64,000 nt of DNA, from positions 82,902 through 146,901 of the forward strand of contig JAFQEO010000004.1 in the NCBI GenBank assembly GCA_017399005.1. Reading direction: 5' to 3'. This document shows, one piece after another, positions 25,825 through 32,629 of the stretch. The notes beneath the pieces are model-generated. The model was not told the origin of the DNA. It saw only the letters and a program-made list of their open reading frames with translations, and searched no databases. The first letter of the stretch is position 1, and the number at the start of each line of letters is the position of its first letter. The position numbers and the translations under genes are program-made. This DNA is from Peptococcaceae bacterium (GTDB taxonomy: Bacteria; Bacillota; Peptococcia; Peptococcales; Peptococcaceae).

Positions 25825-26436
25825 TCAAGTATATTCCAGTAAACAGTTTTGTATACACGCCCTCTGGTTTGTGTTATGAATCCCTCCGGGCGGCTGCGTC
25901 ATGTTTGTATCGTCGGGCTTCTTTTTTATTTCATCATTTAAGGCTTTCGTAAGGCGGATTTTATCCTCCAGCACGCGTGGATTATCGTACACGCGCACAC
26001 GGGTGCCGCCGGTAAAGCCGATATATACACCGGTGTTATCCTGTATGAGCGTTGCGGCATGGCCGAGGACGATATAGCCGGTTACGGCGTCGTATTCGCC
26101 GATTTTCTCCCGCCCTTTTACCGGCACCAGGGTAAAGGCCGGTTTCAGCACCAGCGGCACCCGGCGGGCATGTTTGCCCAGCACAGTGCGGCTCTGCCGT
26201 GTCAGCACCTCTGTACTGCTTTGCAGGTGAAAGAGCAAATCATCCAGCACCCGGCACAGCCGATGCGGAATCTGCTCCACGGTGCCGTCCAGATAAATAA
26301 TCTCCGTGCCGTTGGCGCCATCGGGCAGATAGGCGGGCAGGATGGCGCAGATGTGCTGCCAGTCGGTCTGATACCGGGGCGGCTGCAGATTTTTATAAAT
26401 AAGGCAGCGCCTCCTTTTTGGGTTCGCATATAGCAT
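25825..26436 (-). CDS. ComK-like protein (tentative)
   Basis: A frame of 203 residues. The centre (LTRQSRTVLGKHARRVPLVLKPAFTLVPVKGRE, about 78-110) resembles the conserved core of ComK-type competence regulators, where a G-R/K-rich turn is followed by a hydrophobic strand and a P-rich edge. The preceding GTEIIYLDGTVEQIPH also fits. The match is by pattern only. The start is uncertain: the ATG at 26436 has no ribosome site, but a strong AAAAAGGAGG lies inside the frame about 15-30 nt downstream, followed by ATT rather than ATG, GTG or TTG. Its 3' end contains one copy of the 30-nt direct repeat. It is the last gene of the phage-like run. Confidence 0.45.
   Translation of the reverse strand: MLYANPKRRRCLIYKNLQPPRYQTDWQHICAILPAYLPDGANGTEIIYLDGTVEQIPHRLCRVLDDLLFHLQSSTEVLTRQSRTVLGKHARRVPLVLKPAFTLVPVKGREKIGEYDAVTGYIVLGHAATLIQDNTGVYIGFTGGTRVRVYDNPRVLEDKIRLTKALNDEIKKKPDDTNMTQPPGGIHNTNQRACIQNCLLEYT
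25836..25865. repeat. Direct repeat flanking the toxin-like unit, copy 2
   Basis: Partner of 25391-25420 (25 of 30 identical). This copy is inside the 3' end of the ComK-like frame, so copy 1 looks like a displaced copy of that gene's end. Confidence 0.7.
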
Positions 26437-26469
26437 GCGTAACTGGATTCTGCGTTCTTCTGCTGTGCC

Positions 26470-27024
26470 TTATACACAGTTTGCAAGCAAAAATTCCCCG
26501 CTTAAATGCTGCAGTGCATCCACATACACCAGAATATCATCTGCAAGCGGGTTGAACACCATTCCGGTAACGGGCTGCAGCGCTGCCGCACGCATAATGG
26601 CATCCTCCATGGGAATCAGCTGGAACTGGTCGTCTGCCAGCCAGTGCTGCGCTTTCTCCATGCTGGTAAACACCGGCAGCCACACCTCATTTGCGGCTCT
26701 GCCAAGAGCACCCCAGATTCGCTGGCCATTCTCCTCCACCACCGGAATCACAAAGGCGCCGCCTGCCGTCATGCAGTCGTGGAGCAAATCCAGAAACAGC
26801 AGATAGCTTGTTTCATCTTGTCGCACCTTCACACTGTGCACGCCGTCTTCCACCCATTGCATCACGTCGGTATCGGCTTCCTGCGGCGGAATGCACAAGT
26901 CCTCCAGCGGTGCCATTGCACAGTACACCAGCGGCGACACCCGGCTTTCGTCTTTTCGGATGGTTTCCTCAAGGATTGGTTTCAGTACCTGTTTCATTTC
27001 GGCAGTCAGTTTGTAGTCTCTCAT
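26470..27024 (-). CDS. SseB-like domain protein
   Basis: A 184-residue protein. The C-terminal 80 residues (VWLPVFTSMEKAQHWLADDQ ... PMEDAIMRAAALQPVTGMVFNPLADDILV) follow the SseB N-terminal domain pattern: a strand with LPVFT, a helix, then P-x-E-D and G-x-x-x-N-P. The function of this domain is unknown; it is frequent in small regulatory or effector-like proteins. The N-terminal ~70 residues are acidic and unrecognised. ATG at 27024 follows AGGAGG. The gene lies between the ComK-like and the small coiled-coil genes on the same strand. Confidence 0.65.
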   Translation of the reverse strand: MRDYKLTAEMKQVLKPILEETIRKDESRVSPLVYCAMAPLEDLCIPPQEADTDVMQWVEDGVHSVKVRQDETSYLLFLDLLHDCMTAGGAFVIPVVEENGQRIWGALGRAANEVWLPVFTSMEKAQHWLADDQFQLIPMEDAIMRAAALQPVTGMVFNPLADDILVYVDALQHLSGEFLLANCV

Positions 27025-27092
27025 GTTGGTTTCCTCCTGTTTTGCTGTCCTGTTGTTATTCTGTTGTTCTTGTTCTGTTGCTGCTGTGCCTC

Positions 27093-27254
27093 TTACCAGG
27101 CGGCTCTGTCCCACGCCAGTTCTTTCTGCAGGCTGTGGATTTCTGCAGCGATGTCCTGTAAATGCTCCACCGCATCGGTGTTGCTGCGCAGCTCCTGCAC
27201 CAGCTCAGCCAGCAGCTGTTTTTCGGTTAAGGTTTGCAGATTTTCGTTGTCCAT
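27093..27254 (-). CDS. Small coiled-coil protein, 53 aa
   Basis: A 53-residue acidic helical protein with heptad-like Leu spacing (LTEKQLLAELVQELRSNTD ... HLQDIAAEIHSLQKEL). ATG at 27254 is preceded by GAGGTG. No family recognised; small coiled-coil genes of this kind are common in prophage and other mobile regions. It is upstream of the SseB-like gene by 68 nt and probably in one transcript with it. Confidence 0.55.
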   Translation of the reverse strand: MDNENLQTLTEKQLLAELVQELRSNTDAVEHLQDIAAEIHSLQKELAWDRAAW

Positions 27255-27516
27255 GTTGTCACCTCGATTCACGATTATCATTTTGTGCTGTGACAGGAAG
27301 GCCGGACGTGTTCCTTCTCCTGTTTAATGATGGACATTCTCTCGATTGTTCCGCTTTGTAAGACTTCGTCTTCCACGCGACGAACAATCTTCGACAATCT
27401 CCATCGTGCCCGACGCCTTTCTGGTCGGGTATGCAGAATTCAGTCCACACGTTCCGGGCTTCCTGCCACTTACCTGAATATAGTACAAGCCCAGGAACGC
27501 AGGATTTTGAAGCGCG

Positions 27517-27627
27517 CTTTTCTGCGCAAATGCGGCTGGCAAGGCGGCTTTGAAATTTGTGAAGCGCCGCGTACAGATGGTACGCAAGCAAGCAAATTTC
27601 AAAACAACGCAGCCAGGCACAAAAAAG
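27517..27627. repeat. Dispersed palindromic element, copy C
   Basis: Palindrome running from CTTTTCTGCGC to GCACAAAAAAG. Nested pairs are GGCTGGC with GCCAGGC-type arms, TTTGAAATTTG with CAAATTTCAAA, and the central GCGTAC (27569) with GTACGC (27580). It ends 8 nt from the stop of the DUF6291-like gene. Upstream, 27255-27516 has no gene I can support. Confidence 0.85.
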
Positions 27628-27635
27628 ACCAGTTC

Positions 27636-28568
27636 CTACGCGATTTCACCACGCTGCCACTCGTATTCTTTCTCCACCGCCTCTTCCACGGTGCGGATGC
27701 GGCGCTCGTCAAATTTTTTGTAAATGCCCTCGATGTAGCTCCAGGTGCAGCCGTTCTGCATGGCGGCCTGCTGAAAGGCGTAGCGCAGCAGGTCAGATTT
27801 TTCTGTGCTGAATACGGCACCCCATTCGCCGTTTGGCAGTGTTCCCGGCATATAGCATTTGTCGTACACTTTCTCCACATCATTCTCGCACGCTGCCCGG
27901 CCCCAGTATTTGCGCACCAGCTCGGCAGCAAAATCCTCCATCTGCACGATGACCCCCCGGGTGGTAAGGTGCTGATTCTCGCCGTAGCGGGTAAGCTCGT
28001 CCGGATTGTCCGGATTGTCTGAATTGCCTGCAGCATTTTCTTCGCTCGCACCTGTGCCTCCGCTGCACGGACGAAGAAGAAGACTGGTTTTATGATTTGT
28101 GTCTGTATCTGTGTCTATATCCGTCTCCGTCTCCATATCTGTATCCGTATCTGTTTCTGTATCGGCTTTTTTCGCTTTTTCAGAAAAACCGTTCGCTTTT
28201 TTCGGTTTTTTTGGTTTTTTCGGTTTATCTTCATCAGCTCTGGATATGGTTTCTGTTTTGGCTTCTGGTTTTACTTCCAGTGTGGTTTCTTTTTTCGGGC
28301 GACCGCCCTGTTTGCCGTTTTCGCTGTTTTTCTGACAGGTATCCACATAATTGCGGGTATCAAATTCCAGCCGCTCCCCGATAAAATCAAAGGCGCTGTC
28401 CACACGCGGGTCTTCGCTTTCTAACAGTTCACCGGTGTTGACAAAGTGCAGAATCATTTTAAAGAGTTCTCCCGCCTGTTCATTGGTCATCTTTTCTACC
28501 GACCGGATGTAGTTTTTATACAGATGAAATTTGTTTTTCTTTTGAAAAAATTCATTATCTTCAATCAT
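27636..28568 (-). CDS. DUF6291-like phage replication-region protein
   Basis: A 310-residue protein. The first ~90 residues (FHLYKNYIRSVEKMTNEQAGELFKMILHFVNTGE ... FDFIGERLEFD) match the DUF6291-type domain found in phage replisome-organiser or primosome regions. A low-complexity charged linker follows: repeated KKPKKPKK and an alternating Thr/Asp/Glu tract encoded by hexanucleotide repeats. The last ~100 residues are a separate domain with a conserved Trp/Tyr pattern (AAELVRKYWGRAACENDVEKVYD ... SYIEGIYKKFDERRI), as in DnaD/DnaB-like C-termini. Phage DNA-replication initiation is the likely ancestral role. AGGAGG precedes the ATG. Confidence 0.6.
   Translation of the reverse strand: MIEDNEFFQKKNKFHLYKNYIRSVEKMTNEQAGELFKMILHFVNTGELLESEDPRVDSAFDFIGERLEFDTRNYVDTCQKNSENGKQGGRPKKETTLEVKPEAKTETISRADEDKPKKPKKPKKANGFSEKAKKADTETDTDTDMETETDIDTDTDTNHKTSLLLRPCSGGTGASEENAAGNSDNPDNPDELTRYGENQHLTTRGVIVQMEDFAAELVRKYWGRAACENDVEKVYDKCYMPGTLPNGEWGAVFSTEKSDLLRYAFQQAAMQNGCTWSYIEGIYKKFDERRIRTVEEAVEKEYEWQRGEIA
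28098..28165. repeat. In-frame hexanucleotide tract
   Basis: About eleven degenerate copies of a 6-nt unit (TGTATC, TGTGTC, CGTCTC on the plus strand) encode the Thr/Asp/Glu tract of the DUF6291-like protein. Slippage by whole units would change tract length without a frameshift. Confidence 0.75.
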
Positions 28569-28592
28569 CGCCTGCTGCCTCCTGTTGTTTTG

Positions 28593-29192
28593 TTATGCGC
28601 CCTGTTGTTTTTTTGCCTCCCGGATTTTGCGCAGTTCGTAATCCCGTTGCCGTTTTGCTCTGCGTTTTTCTTCCTCCCGGGCGTTGATTGCATCCTTCTC
28701 CCGGCTGATGACCCCCATGAAATATTCCACCCCTTTCCGGGTAATTCTAGTGCTGCGCCGCACTTTTACCGTGCCTCTTGCACCCACCACGGCCTGCTCC
28801 TGCATTTCCAGAATGCCCAGTTCCAGGCTGCGCTGTGTGGGCAGATTATGTTCGCTTTCCCGGCTTTGCAGATAGCCGTGCTCCCGCATCCACTGAAAAA
28901 GCCTGTCCCGGCCGGTCTCGATGCCGCTCTGTTTTAACATGCTGGCAAGGTCGCCCACAGTGATGCTGTCGCGGCTTTCCATCACCGCATCGGCAAAGCG
29001 CACCTTGTTTTTCTGTTTCTCCAGCTGTGCCTCCGCATCCATACGCAGCAGCCGTTCTTTCTCAAGTTCTTTTACCACCAGTTCCATGGCCTCATCGGTC
29101 CACAGTCTGTACGCTTTCGCTGATGGCAGCATCGGTGCCGCACTTTCGTTCCGGCTCTCACATGAATTGCTGTCTGGTTCTTTGTAAGTCAT
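28593..29192 (-). CDS. Phage antirepressor KilAC-like protein
   Basis: A 199-residue protein. Residues about 75-165 form a KilAC-type DNA-binding domain (ITVGDLASMLKQSGIETGRDRLFQWMREHGYL ... RITRKGVEYFMGVIS), preceded by a coiled-coil region (VVKELEKERLLRMDAEAQLEKQ). This is the usual C-terminal half of phage antirepressors of the Ant/KilA group; the N-terminal BRO or AntA domain is missing. The tail is basic. The second ATG, at 29192, is preferred over the one two codons earlier because it is eight bases from AGGAGG. It strongly supports a prophage origin of this stretch. Confidence 0.8.
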   Translation of the reverse strand: MTYKEPDSNSCESRNESAAPMLPSAKAYRLWTDEAMELVVKELEKERLLRMDAEAQLEKQKNKVRFADAVMESRDSITVGDLASMLKQSGIETGRDRLFQWMREHGYLQSRESEHNLPTQRSLELGILEMQEQAVVGARGTVKVRRSTRITRKGVEYFMGVISREKDAINAREEEKRRAKRQRDYELRKIREAKKQQGA

Positions 29193-29210
29193 AAGCATTT
29201 CCTCCTGTTG

Positions 29211-29600
29211 TTATTTGCGGGAAAACACGATGAGCTCCCGCTTTGCATATTCCAGATAACCCCGCATAAAGATATCAAAAAACACATCAGGCTCCAGCTC
29301 CATGGCATAGGCAAATCCCGCCAGAGCACGGATATCGGGGATAGTTTCCCCTCTTACAATGCTGTGTATGGTGGATTTGGGAATGGATGCATGGCGTCCC
29401 AGTTTGGACACATTCATGTTGAACTGTTCACCCATAATCGCCCAGAACCGCTTCATATCCCAGAACTCGGTTTCATTGATTCTGGATGGCCGGTCGGCCT
29501 CTTTCTCTTTTTCTGCACCCGTACTGCCGACCGGATGCGGCATCCCGCCCGGAAGCAGTATGGTTTTCTGATGGATTAGAATTTCGTTTTCTCTCTGCAT
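29211..29600 (-). CDS. HTH regulator of the phage-like block
   Basis: A 129-residue protein with a central lambda-repressor-like HTH: FWAIMGEQFNMNVSKLGRHASIPKSTIHSIVRGETIPDIRALAGFAYAMELEPDVFF (about 54-110). The N-terminal 45 residues are unrecognised. It is the first gene of the block and probably its repressor. The ATG at 29600 follows AAAGGGG; the open frame further upstream crosses the likely promoter and a palindromic operator. Confidence 0.7.
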   Translation of the reverse strand: MQRENEILIHQKTILLPGGMPHPVGSTGAEKEKEADRPSRINETEFWDMKRFWAIMGEQFNMNVSKLGRHASIPKSTIHSIVRGETIPDIRALAGFAYAMELEPDVFFDIFMRGYLEYAKRELIVFSRK

Positions 29601-29641
29601 GCTGATTACCCCTTTGATTATAATTTGTACTGCATATTGGT

Positions 29642-29652
29642 TAGATAATCTA
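29642..29652. promoter_or_regulatory. TAGATAATCTA palindrome upstream of the HTH gene
   Basis: A perfect 5-1-5 palindrome 42 nt upstream of the HTH gene start, a likely self-operator. Confidence 0.4.
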
Positions 29653-29786
29653 TACGAGAATTCCCTCGCCCGTTCATAGTAGCATTGCCTGCAATGCAAT
29701 ACAAGACCTTGCGGGCAATCGTCTACAGCGGTGGACAATTTTAGCAAATCCAAAAAAAATACAGGAAAGAAGCAGGATTTTTAAAC

Positions 29787-29816
29787 AAAAAAACACCCCT
29801 GCGCATTGCAGGAGTG
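29787..29816 (-). terminator. Toxin-antitoxin operon terminator
   Basis: CACCCCTGC (29794-29802) pairs with GCAGGAGTG (29808-29816) with one mismatch. Seven T follow on the minus strand, 30 nt after the YoeB-like stop. Confidence 0.85.
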
Positions 29817-29845
29817 CTTAATTTGATACAATATGCAATTTAAAA

Positions 29846-30112
29846 CTATTTGTCTTCATAATGCCCTTTGCATTGCTGAACAATAATTGTTCCATCCATT
29901 ACTTCATATACCAGCCGGTCTTTGTCGTTAATTCGTCTACTCCATTTCCCTTCGAGATTTCCTTTTAAAGGTTCCGGCTTACCGGTTCCTTCATAAGGTG
30001 TTCTCTGTACTTCTTTCAGCAATGTATTAATCTTCTTCAGCGTCTTTTTGTCCTGTACCTGCCAGTACAGATATTCCTCCCACGCATCTTCTGCAAAGGT
30101 AATACTAGTCAA
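29846..30112 (-). CDS. yoeB: YoeB-type mRNA interferase toxin
   Basis: An 88-residue RelE-fold toxin. Compared with E. coli YoeB, the catalytic residues are conserved as E47, R66 and H84-Y85 in the terminal GHYEDK. The strand with GKWSRRINDKDRLVYEV and the helix with TLKKINTLLKEVQRTPYEG are typical. It cleaves mRNA at the ribosome when freed from its antitoxin. It overlaps the antitoxin gene by 8 nt, the normal antitoxin-first order. Confidence 0.95.
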   Translation of the reverse strand: MTSITFAEDAWEEYLYWQVQDKKTLKKINTLLKEVQRTPYEGTGKPEPLKGNLEGKWSRRINDKDRLVYEVMDGTIIVQQCKGHYEDK

Positions 30113-30377
30113 GTTCCATTGCCTCCAGTTCTTCCATCGTTTTTACAACTACGCGACCTTTCTGAACCTGCTGGTCGGCTTTTTTTATCTGAGCTATATT
30201 GGCCTCGCAATAAAACGGGTCAGCTGGTGCTGTAATCTCAAACGGGATTTTCCTGTCGCGTAATGCTTTTTTGGCATAAATCATAAAAAATGTTGTGATG
30301 TTCATTCCCATTTCGGCACACATTGCATCCAGCTCTTTTTTCATGTCGTCATCCAGACGAAGGCTGATGGTTGTCAT
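30105..30377 (-). CDS. RelB/DinJ-type antitoxin
   Basis: A 90-residue antitoxin with an N-terminal ribbon-helix-helix DNA-binding part (TTISLRLDDDMKKELDAMCAEMGMNITTFFMIYAKKALRD). The C-terminal part wraps the toxin (PADPFYCEANIAQIKKADQQVQKGRVVVKTMEELEAMELD). YoeB is usually paired with YefM, so a DinJ/RelB-type partner is a hybrid pairing, though such pairs are known in Bacillota. AAAGGGGTG precedes the ATG. It should repress its own operon through the palindrome upstream. Confidence 0.92.
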   Translation of the reverse strand: MTTISLRLDDDMKKELDAMCAEMGMNITTFFMIYAKKALRDRKIPFEITAPADPFYCEANIAQIKKADQQVQKGRVVVKTMEELEAMELD

Positions 30378-30426
30378 GGAATCACCCCTTTTCTATATTT
30401 ATATTATGCATCAAAAAGCATTTATT

Positions 30427-30440
30427 TGCAAGCATTTGCA
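30427..30440. promoter_or_regulatory. TGCAAGCATTTGCA operator of the TA operon
   Basis: A perfect 5-4-5 inverted repeat about 50 nt upstream of the antitoxin start, within a run of GCATTT/GCAAAT words. Suited to a ribbon-helix-helix dimer. Confidence 0.45.
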
Positions 30441-30518
30441 TTCATTCTCTTTCTTTTTATTATATTTTAAATGACTCTTGCCAGATAGAGTATTGCCTGT
30501 AAACATACAATATGCATA

Positions 30519-30550
30519 CAAAAAAGCGGCTCTCGAAAGAGAACCGCTTT
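30519..30550 (-). terminator. Hydrogenase operon terminator
   Basis: GCGGCTCTC (30526-30534) pairs with GAGAACCGC (30539-30547) around a GAAA tetraloop with one mismatch. A T-rich stretch follows on the minus strand. Confidence 0.88.
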
Positions 30551-30570
30551 GATTTTGCGTAATATTCAAA

Positions 30571-31773
30571 TTACAGAACAGCCTGGTTGAAGCCGCTTTC
30601 AGATTCGTTTACTACATCTTTATCAGCGTCACCGGCAACCCCAAAGAAGAATGGGAAGTTTTCGGTTACCCACATGTAAGCCAGGAATGCTACGAAGAAC
30701 AGACCTACGGTAGAAACGATTTCCATGAAGGATGGGAAGTAGCTGCCGCCCAGAGCGCCGATGTGTGCGCTCATACCGGTGAACACTACGTTCAGACGGG
30801 TCAGTACCAGACCAATCATACCAACGATACCGAATGTCAGTAAACCGCCTTTGGTTCTGCCGAACGGAATCAGGTGAATGATGATTGGAACAACGCACAG
30901 TAACAGCATTTCCAGTAAGAACATGTTGCTTACAAAGTTGAAAGCAAATACGTTGCCTAACTGGCCGCGCATTACCAGGTCAGCGCATTTCAGTACGAAG
31001 TATACGCCCATCAGTACTGCGGAGATACGGCACAGACCGTACAGCATTTCTGTATCGATTTTCATGTTGTAACGGCTGTTGGTCCAGATGTATTCAACGG
31101 TAGCCACGCAAGGGCCTACGAAGAATGCACTCAGAACGAATAACCAAGGCATCATCTGGGTAGCCCAGATTGGGTCCAGTTTAGCAGGCATTGCTAAGTA
31201 CAGGGAACCCAGGGAAGCCTGATGGCCCAGAGGTACAGTACATGCAGCGATGAATACGATCTGCATGATTGGAGCCATTTTTTTCTTTAATTTTGGAGCA
31301 ACTTTTTCTGCGCCAACTTCGATTAATTCGATTACCTGTAATACCAGGTAAGCTACGATACACATGTAAACTTCGAACATTGGGGAGTGGATACCAGGAG
31401 ATACAAATGGTGTCCAGAAGTTATCCCAGCGGCCGATTTCCACAATCAGGATTAACAGTACCAGTACATAACCGATGAAGCTTAACAGTAAGCATCTTCT
31501 GGATACTGGATCGTATTTTTCTGCGTGGAAAATATGTGTGATGATGGCGGTACTGAAACCAGCACCTGCCAGTGCGATTACGTTCATGTCAGCGCCAATC
31601 CATGCACCCCATGGCATTAAGTCGCTCAGGTTGGTCCAGTAGCCCAGACCAGCGTAATATCTTGCTAAAATCATAACCAGGGAGAAGGCGATAAATGCCA
31701 GCATACCCAGTCTGACTGGTGTTAATCTTAAGTTCCATCTACCTGTTGGACTCTTGAAAACCCATTCTTTCAT
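30571..31773 (-). CDS. NrfD/PsrC-like quinone-reactive membrane subunit
   Basis: A 400-residue polytopic protein with eight to ten hydrophobic spans, of the NrfD/HybB/PsrC type. Family landmarks are the N-terminal WTNLSDLMPWGAWIGADMNVIALAGAGFS (about 47-75), VIELIEVGAEKVAPKLKKKMAPIM mid-protein and charged residues inside spans. In complexes of this kind it exchanges electrons between a periplasmic Fe-S subunit and (mena)quinone. It is the last gene of the operon behind the hydrogenase and its ferredoxin (15-nt spacing), which predicts a quinone-linked hydrogenase. Confidence 0.88.
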   Translation of the reverse strand: MKEWVFKSPTGRWNLRLTPVRLGMLAFIAFSLVMILARYYAGLGYWTNLSDLMPWGAWIGADMNVIALAGAGFSTAIITHIFHAEKYDPVSRRCLLLSFIGYVLVLLILIVEIGRWDNFWTPFVSPGIHSPMFEVYMCIVAYLVLQVIELIEVGAEKVAPKLKKKMAPIMQIVFIAACTVPLGHQASLGSLYLAMPAKLDPIWATQMMPWLFVLSAFFVGPCVATVEYIWTNSRYNMKIDTEMLYGLCRISAVLMGVYFVLKCADLVMRGQLGNVFAFNFVSNMFLLEMLLLCVVPIIIHLIPFGRTKGGLLTFGIVGMIGLVLTRLNVVFTGMSAHIGALGGSYFPSFMEIVSTVGLFFVAFLAYMWVTENFPFFFGVAGDADKDVVNESESGFNQAVL

Positions 31774-31788
31774 CTTGAAGACCTCCCT

Positions 31789-32610
31789 TTACTCTTCGCT
31801 TTTGTGGTCTGCATGGCCTTCATGTGCAACTGCATGACGACGTTTCGCATACAGACTTACACCTGTCCACGCTGCAGCACCTACAGCAAAAATTGGAATT
31901 GTGAAGCGGGTGAAACCATGTACATTCTGCGGAATGGATTTTTCCGGCAGGTTGGTTGGGAAGCCCAGTTCGCCGAAGTCTACGTCGGAGATATACAGCC
32001 AGCTGGTACCGCCAACTTCTTTTTCACCGTATACATGGTTCAGGTATCTGCTATCGCTAGCAATGATTTCATGAGCTTTCGCCAGCAGTTCATCACGGTT
32101 GCCAAACATCAGTGCATCGGTAGGACATACGCTTGCACATGCAGGCGCTTCGCCTTCCGCCAGTTTAGAAGAGCAGAACTGACATTTCATAACGGATGGC
32201 AGAACTTTTTCCCATTCGTATTTTGGAATATCGAACGGGCAGGCAATCATGCAGTAACGGCAGCCTACGCATACGCTAGGGTCGTACTGAACAGCGCCCT
32301 GTTCGGTCTGATGGAATGCATGTGCGAAACATACGGAGGAACATGCTGGTTCCAGGCAGTGCATGCACTGACGTTTTACGAAACGCCATACTTCCTGACC
32401 GTCTTTTTCTACTTTTTTATGCTCTACAGTTGTCCAGGTATTGCTGTCTAACTGTACGCCAACGCCGTGAGCGTTTTCAAATTCGTTTGTCTGAGGGTTC
32501 TGGAAACTCTGATTATTCCACAGTTTGCAGGCAACCGTACAGCTGCCGCAACCTACGCATTTTGTTAAGTCAACCAGAACGCTTTTCTGATTTGTAACAG
32601 CATTAGCCAT
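31789..32610 (-). CDS. HybA-like 4x[4Fe-4S] ferredoxin subunit
   Basis: A 273-residue electron-transfer protein with four Cys clusters: CVGCGSCTVACKLW (18-31), a CMHCLEPACSSVC segment (about 81-93), CVGCRYCMIACPFDIP and a CQFCSSKLAEGEAPACASVCP segment. After these comes one membrane span near 232-252 (FTIPIFAVGAAAWTGVSLY) and a His-rich tail. The layout matches HybA/FdnH-type subunits that relay electrons from a catalytic subunit to a membrane quinone subunit. It has no signal peptide of its own, so it would cross the membrane bound to its Tat-signal partner. It lies between the other two genes with 15-19 nt gaps. Confidence 0.9.
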   Translation of the reverse strand: MANAVTNQKSVLVDLTKCVGCGSCTVACKLWNNQSFQNPQTNEFENAHGVGVQLDSNTWTTVEHKKVEKDGQEVWRFVKRQCMHCLEPACSSVCFAHAFHQTEQGAVQYDPSVCVGCRYCMIACPFDIPKYEWEKVLPSVMKCQFCSSKLAEGEAPACASVCPTDALMFGNRDELLAKAHEIIASDSRYLNHVYGEKEVGGTSWLYISDVDFGELGFPTNLPEKSIPQNVHGFTRFTIPIFAVGAAAWTGVSLYAKRRHAVAHEGHADHKSEE

Positions 32611-32629
32611 TATTTATTCCTCCCCCTTC

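Larger units (their letters stand above)
25391..30377. mobile_element. Phage-derived/toxin-antitoxin island (remnant)
   Basis: Between putP and the hydrogenase operon lie a type I toxin-like unit, ComK-like, SseB-like, coiled-coil, DUF6291-like, KilAC-like and HTH genes and a YoeB/DinJ pair. There is no integrase, structural or lysis gene, so it is a remnant or a cargo block rather than a functional prophage. Boundaries are set by gene content; no flanking att repeat of the whole island was found. Confidence 0.5.

Noticed and set aside
27327..28022. 231-codon plus-strand frame opposite the DUF6291-like gene
   Set aside because: It spans a palindromic repeat and mirrors the opposite-strand coding sequence; no ribosome site.
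28097..28424. Overlapping Ser/Val/Phe-rich frames in three phases
   Set aside because: Artefacts of the hexanucleotide repeat, which keeps several frames open.
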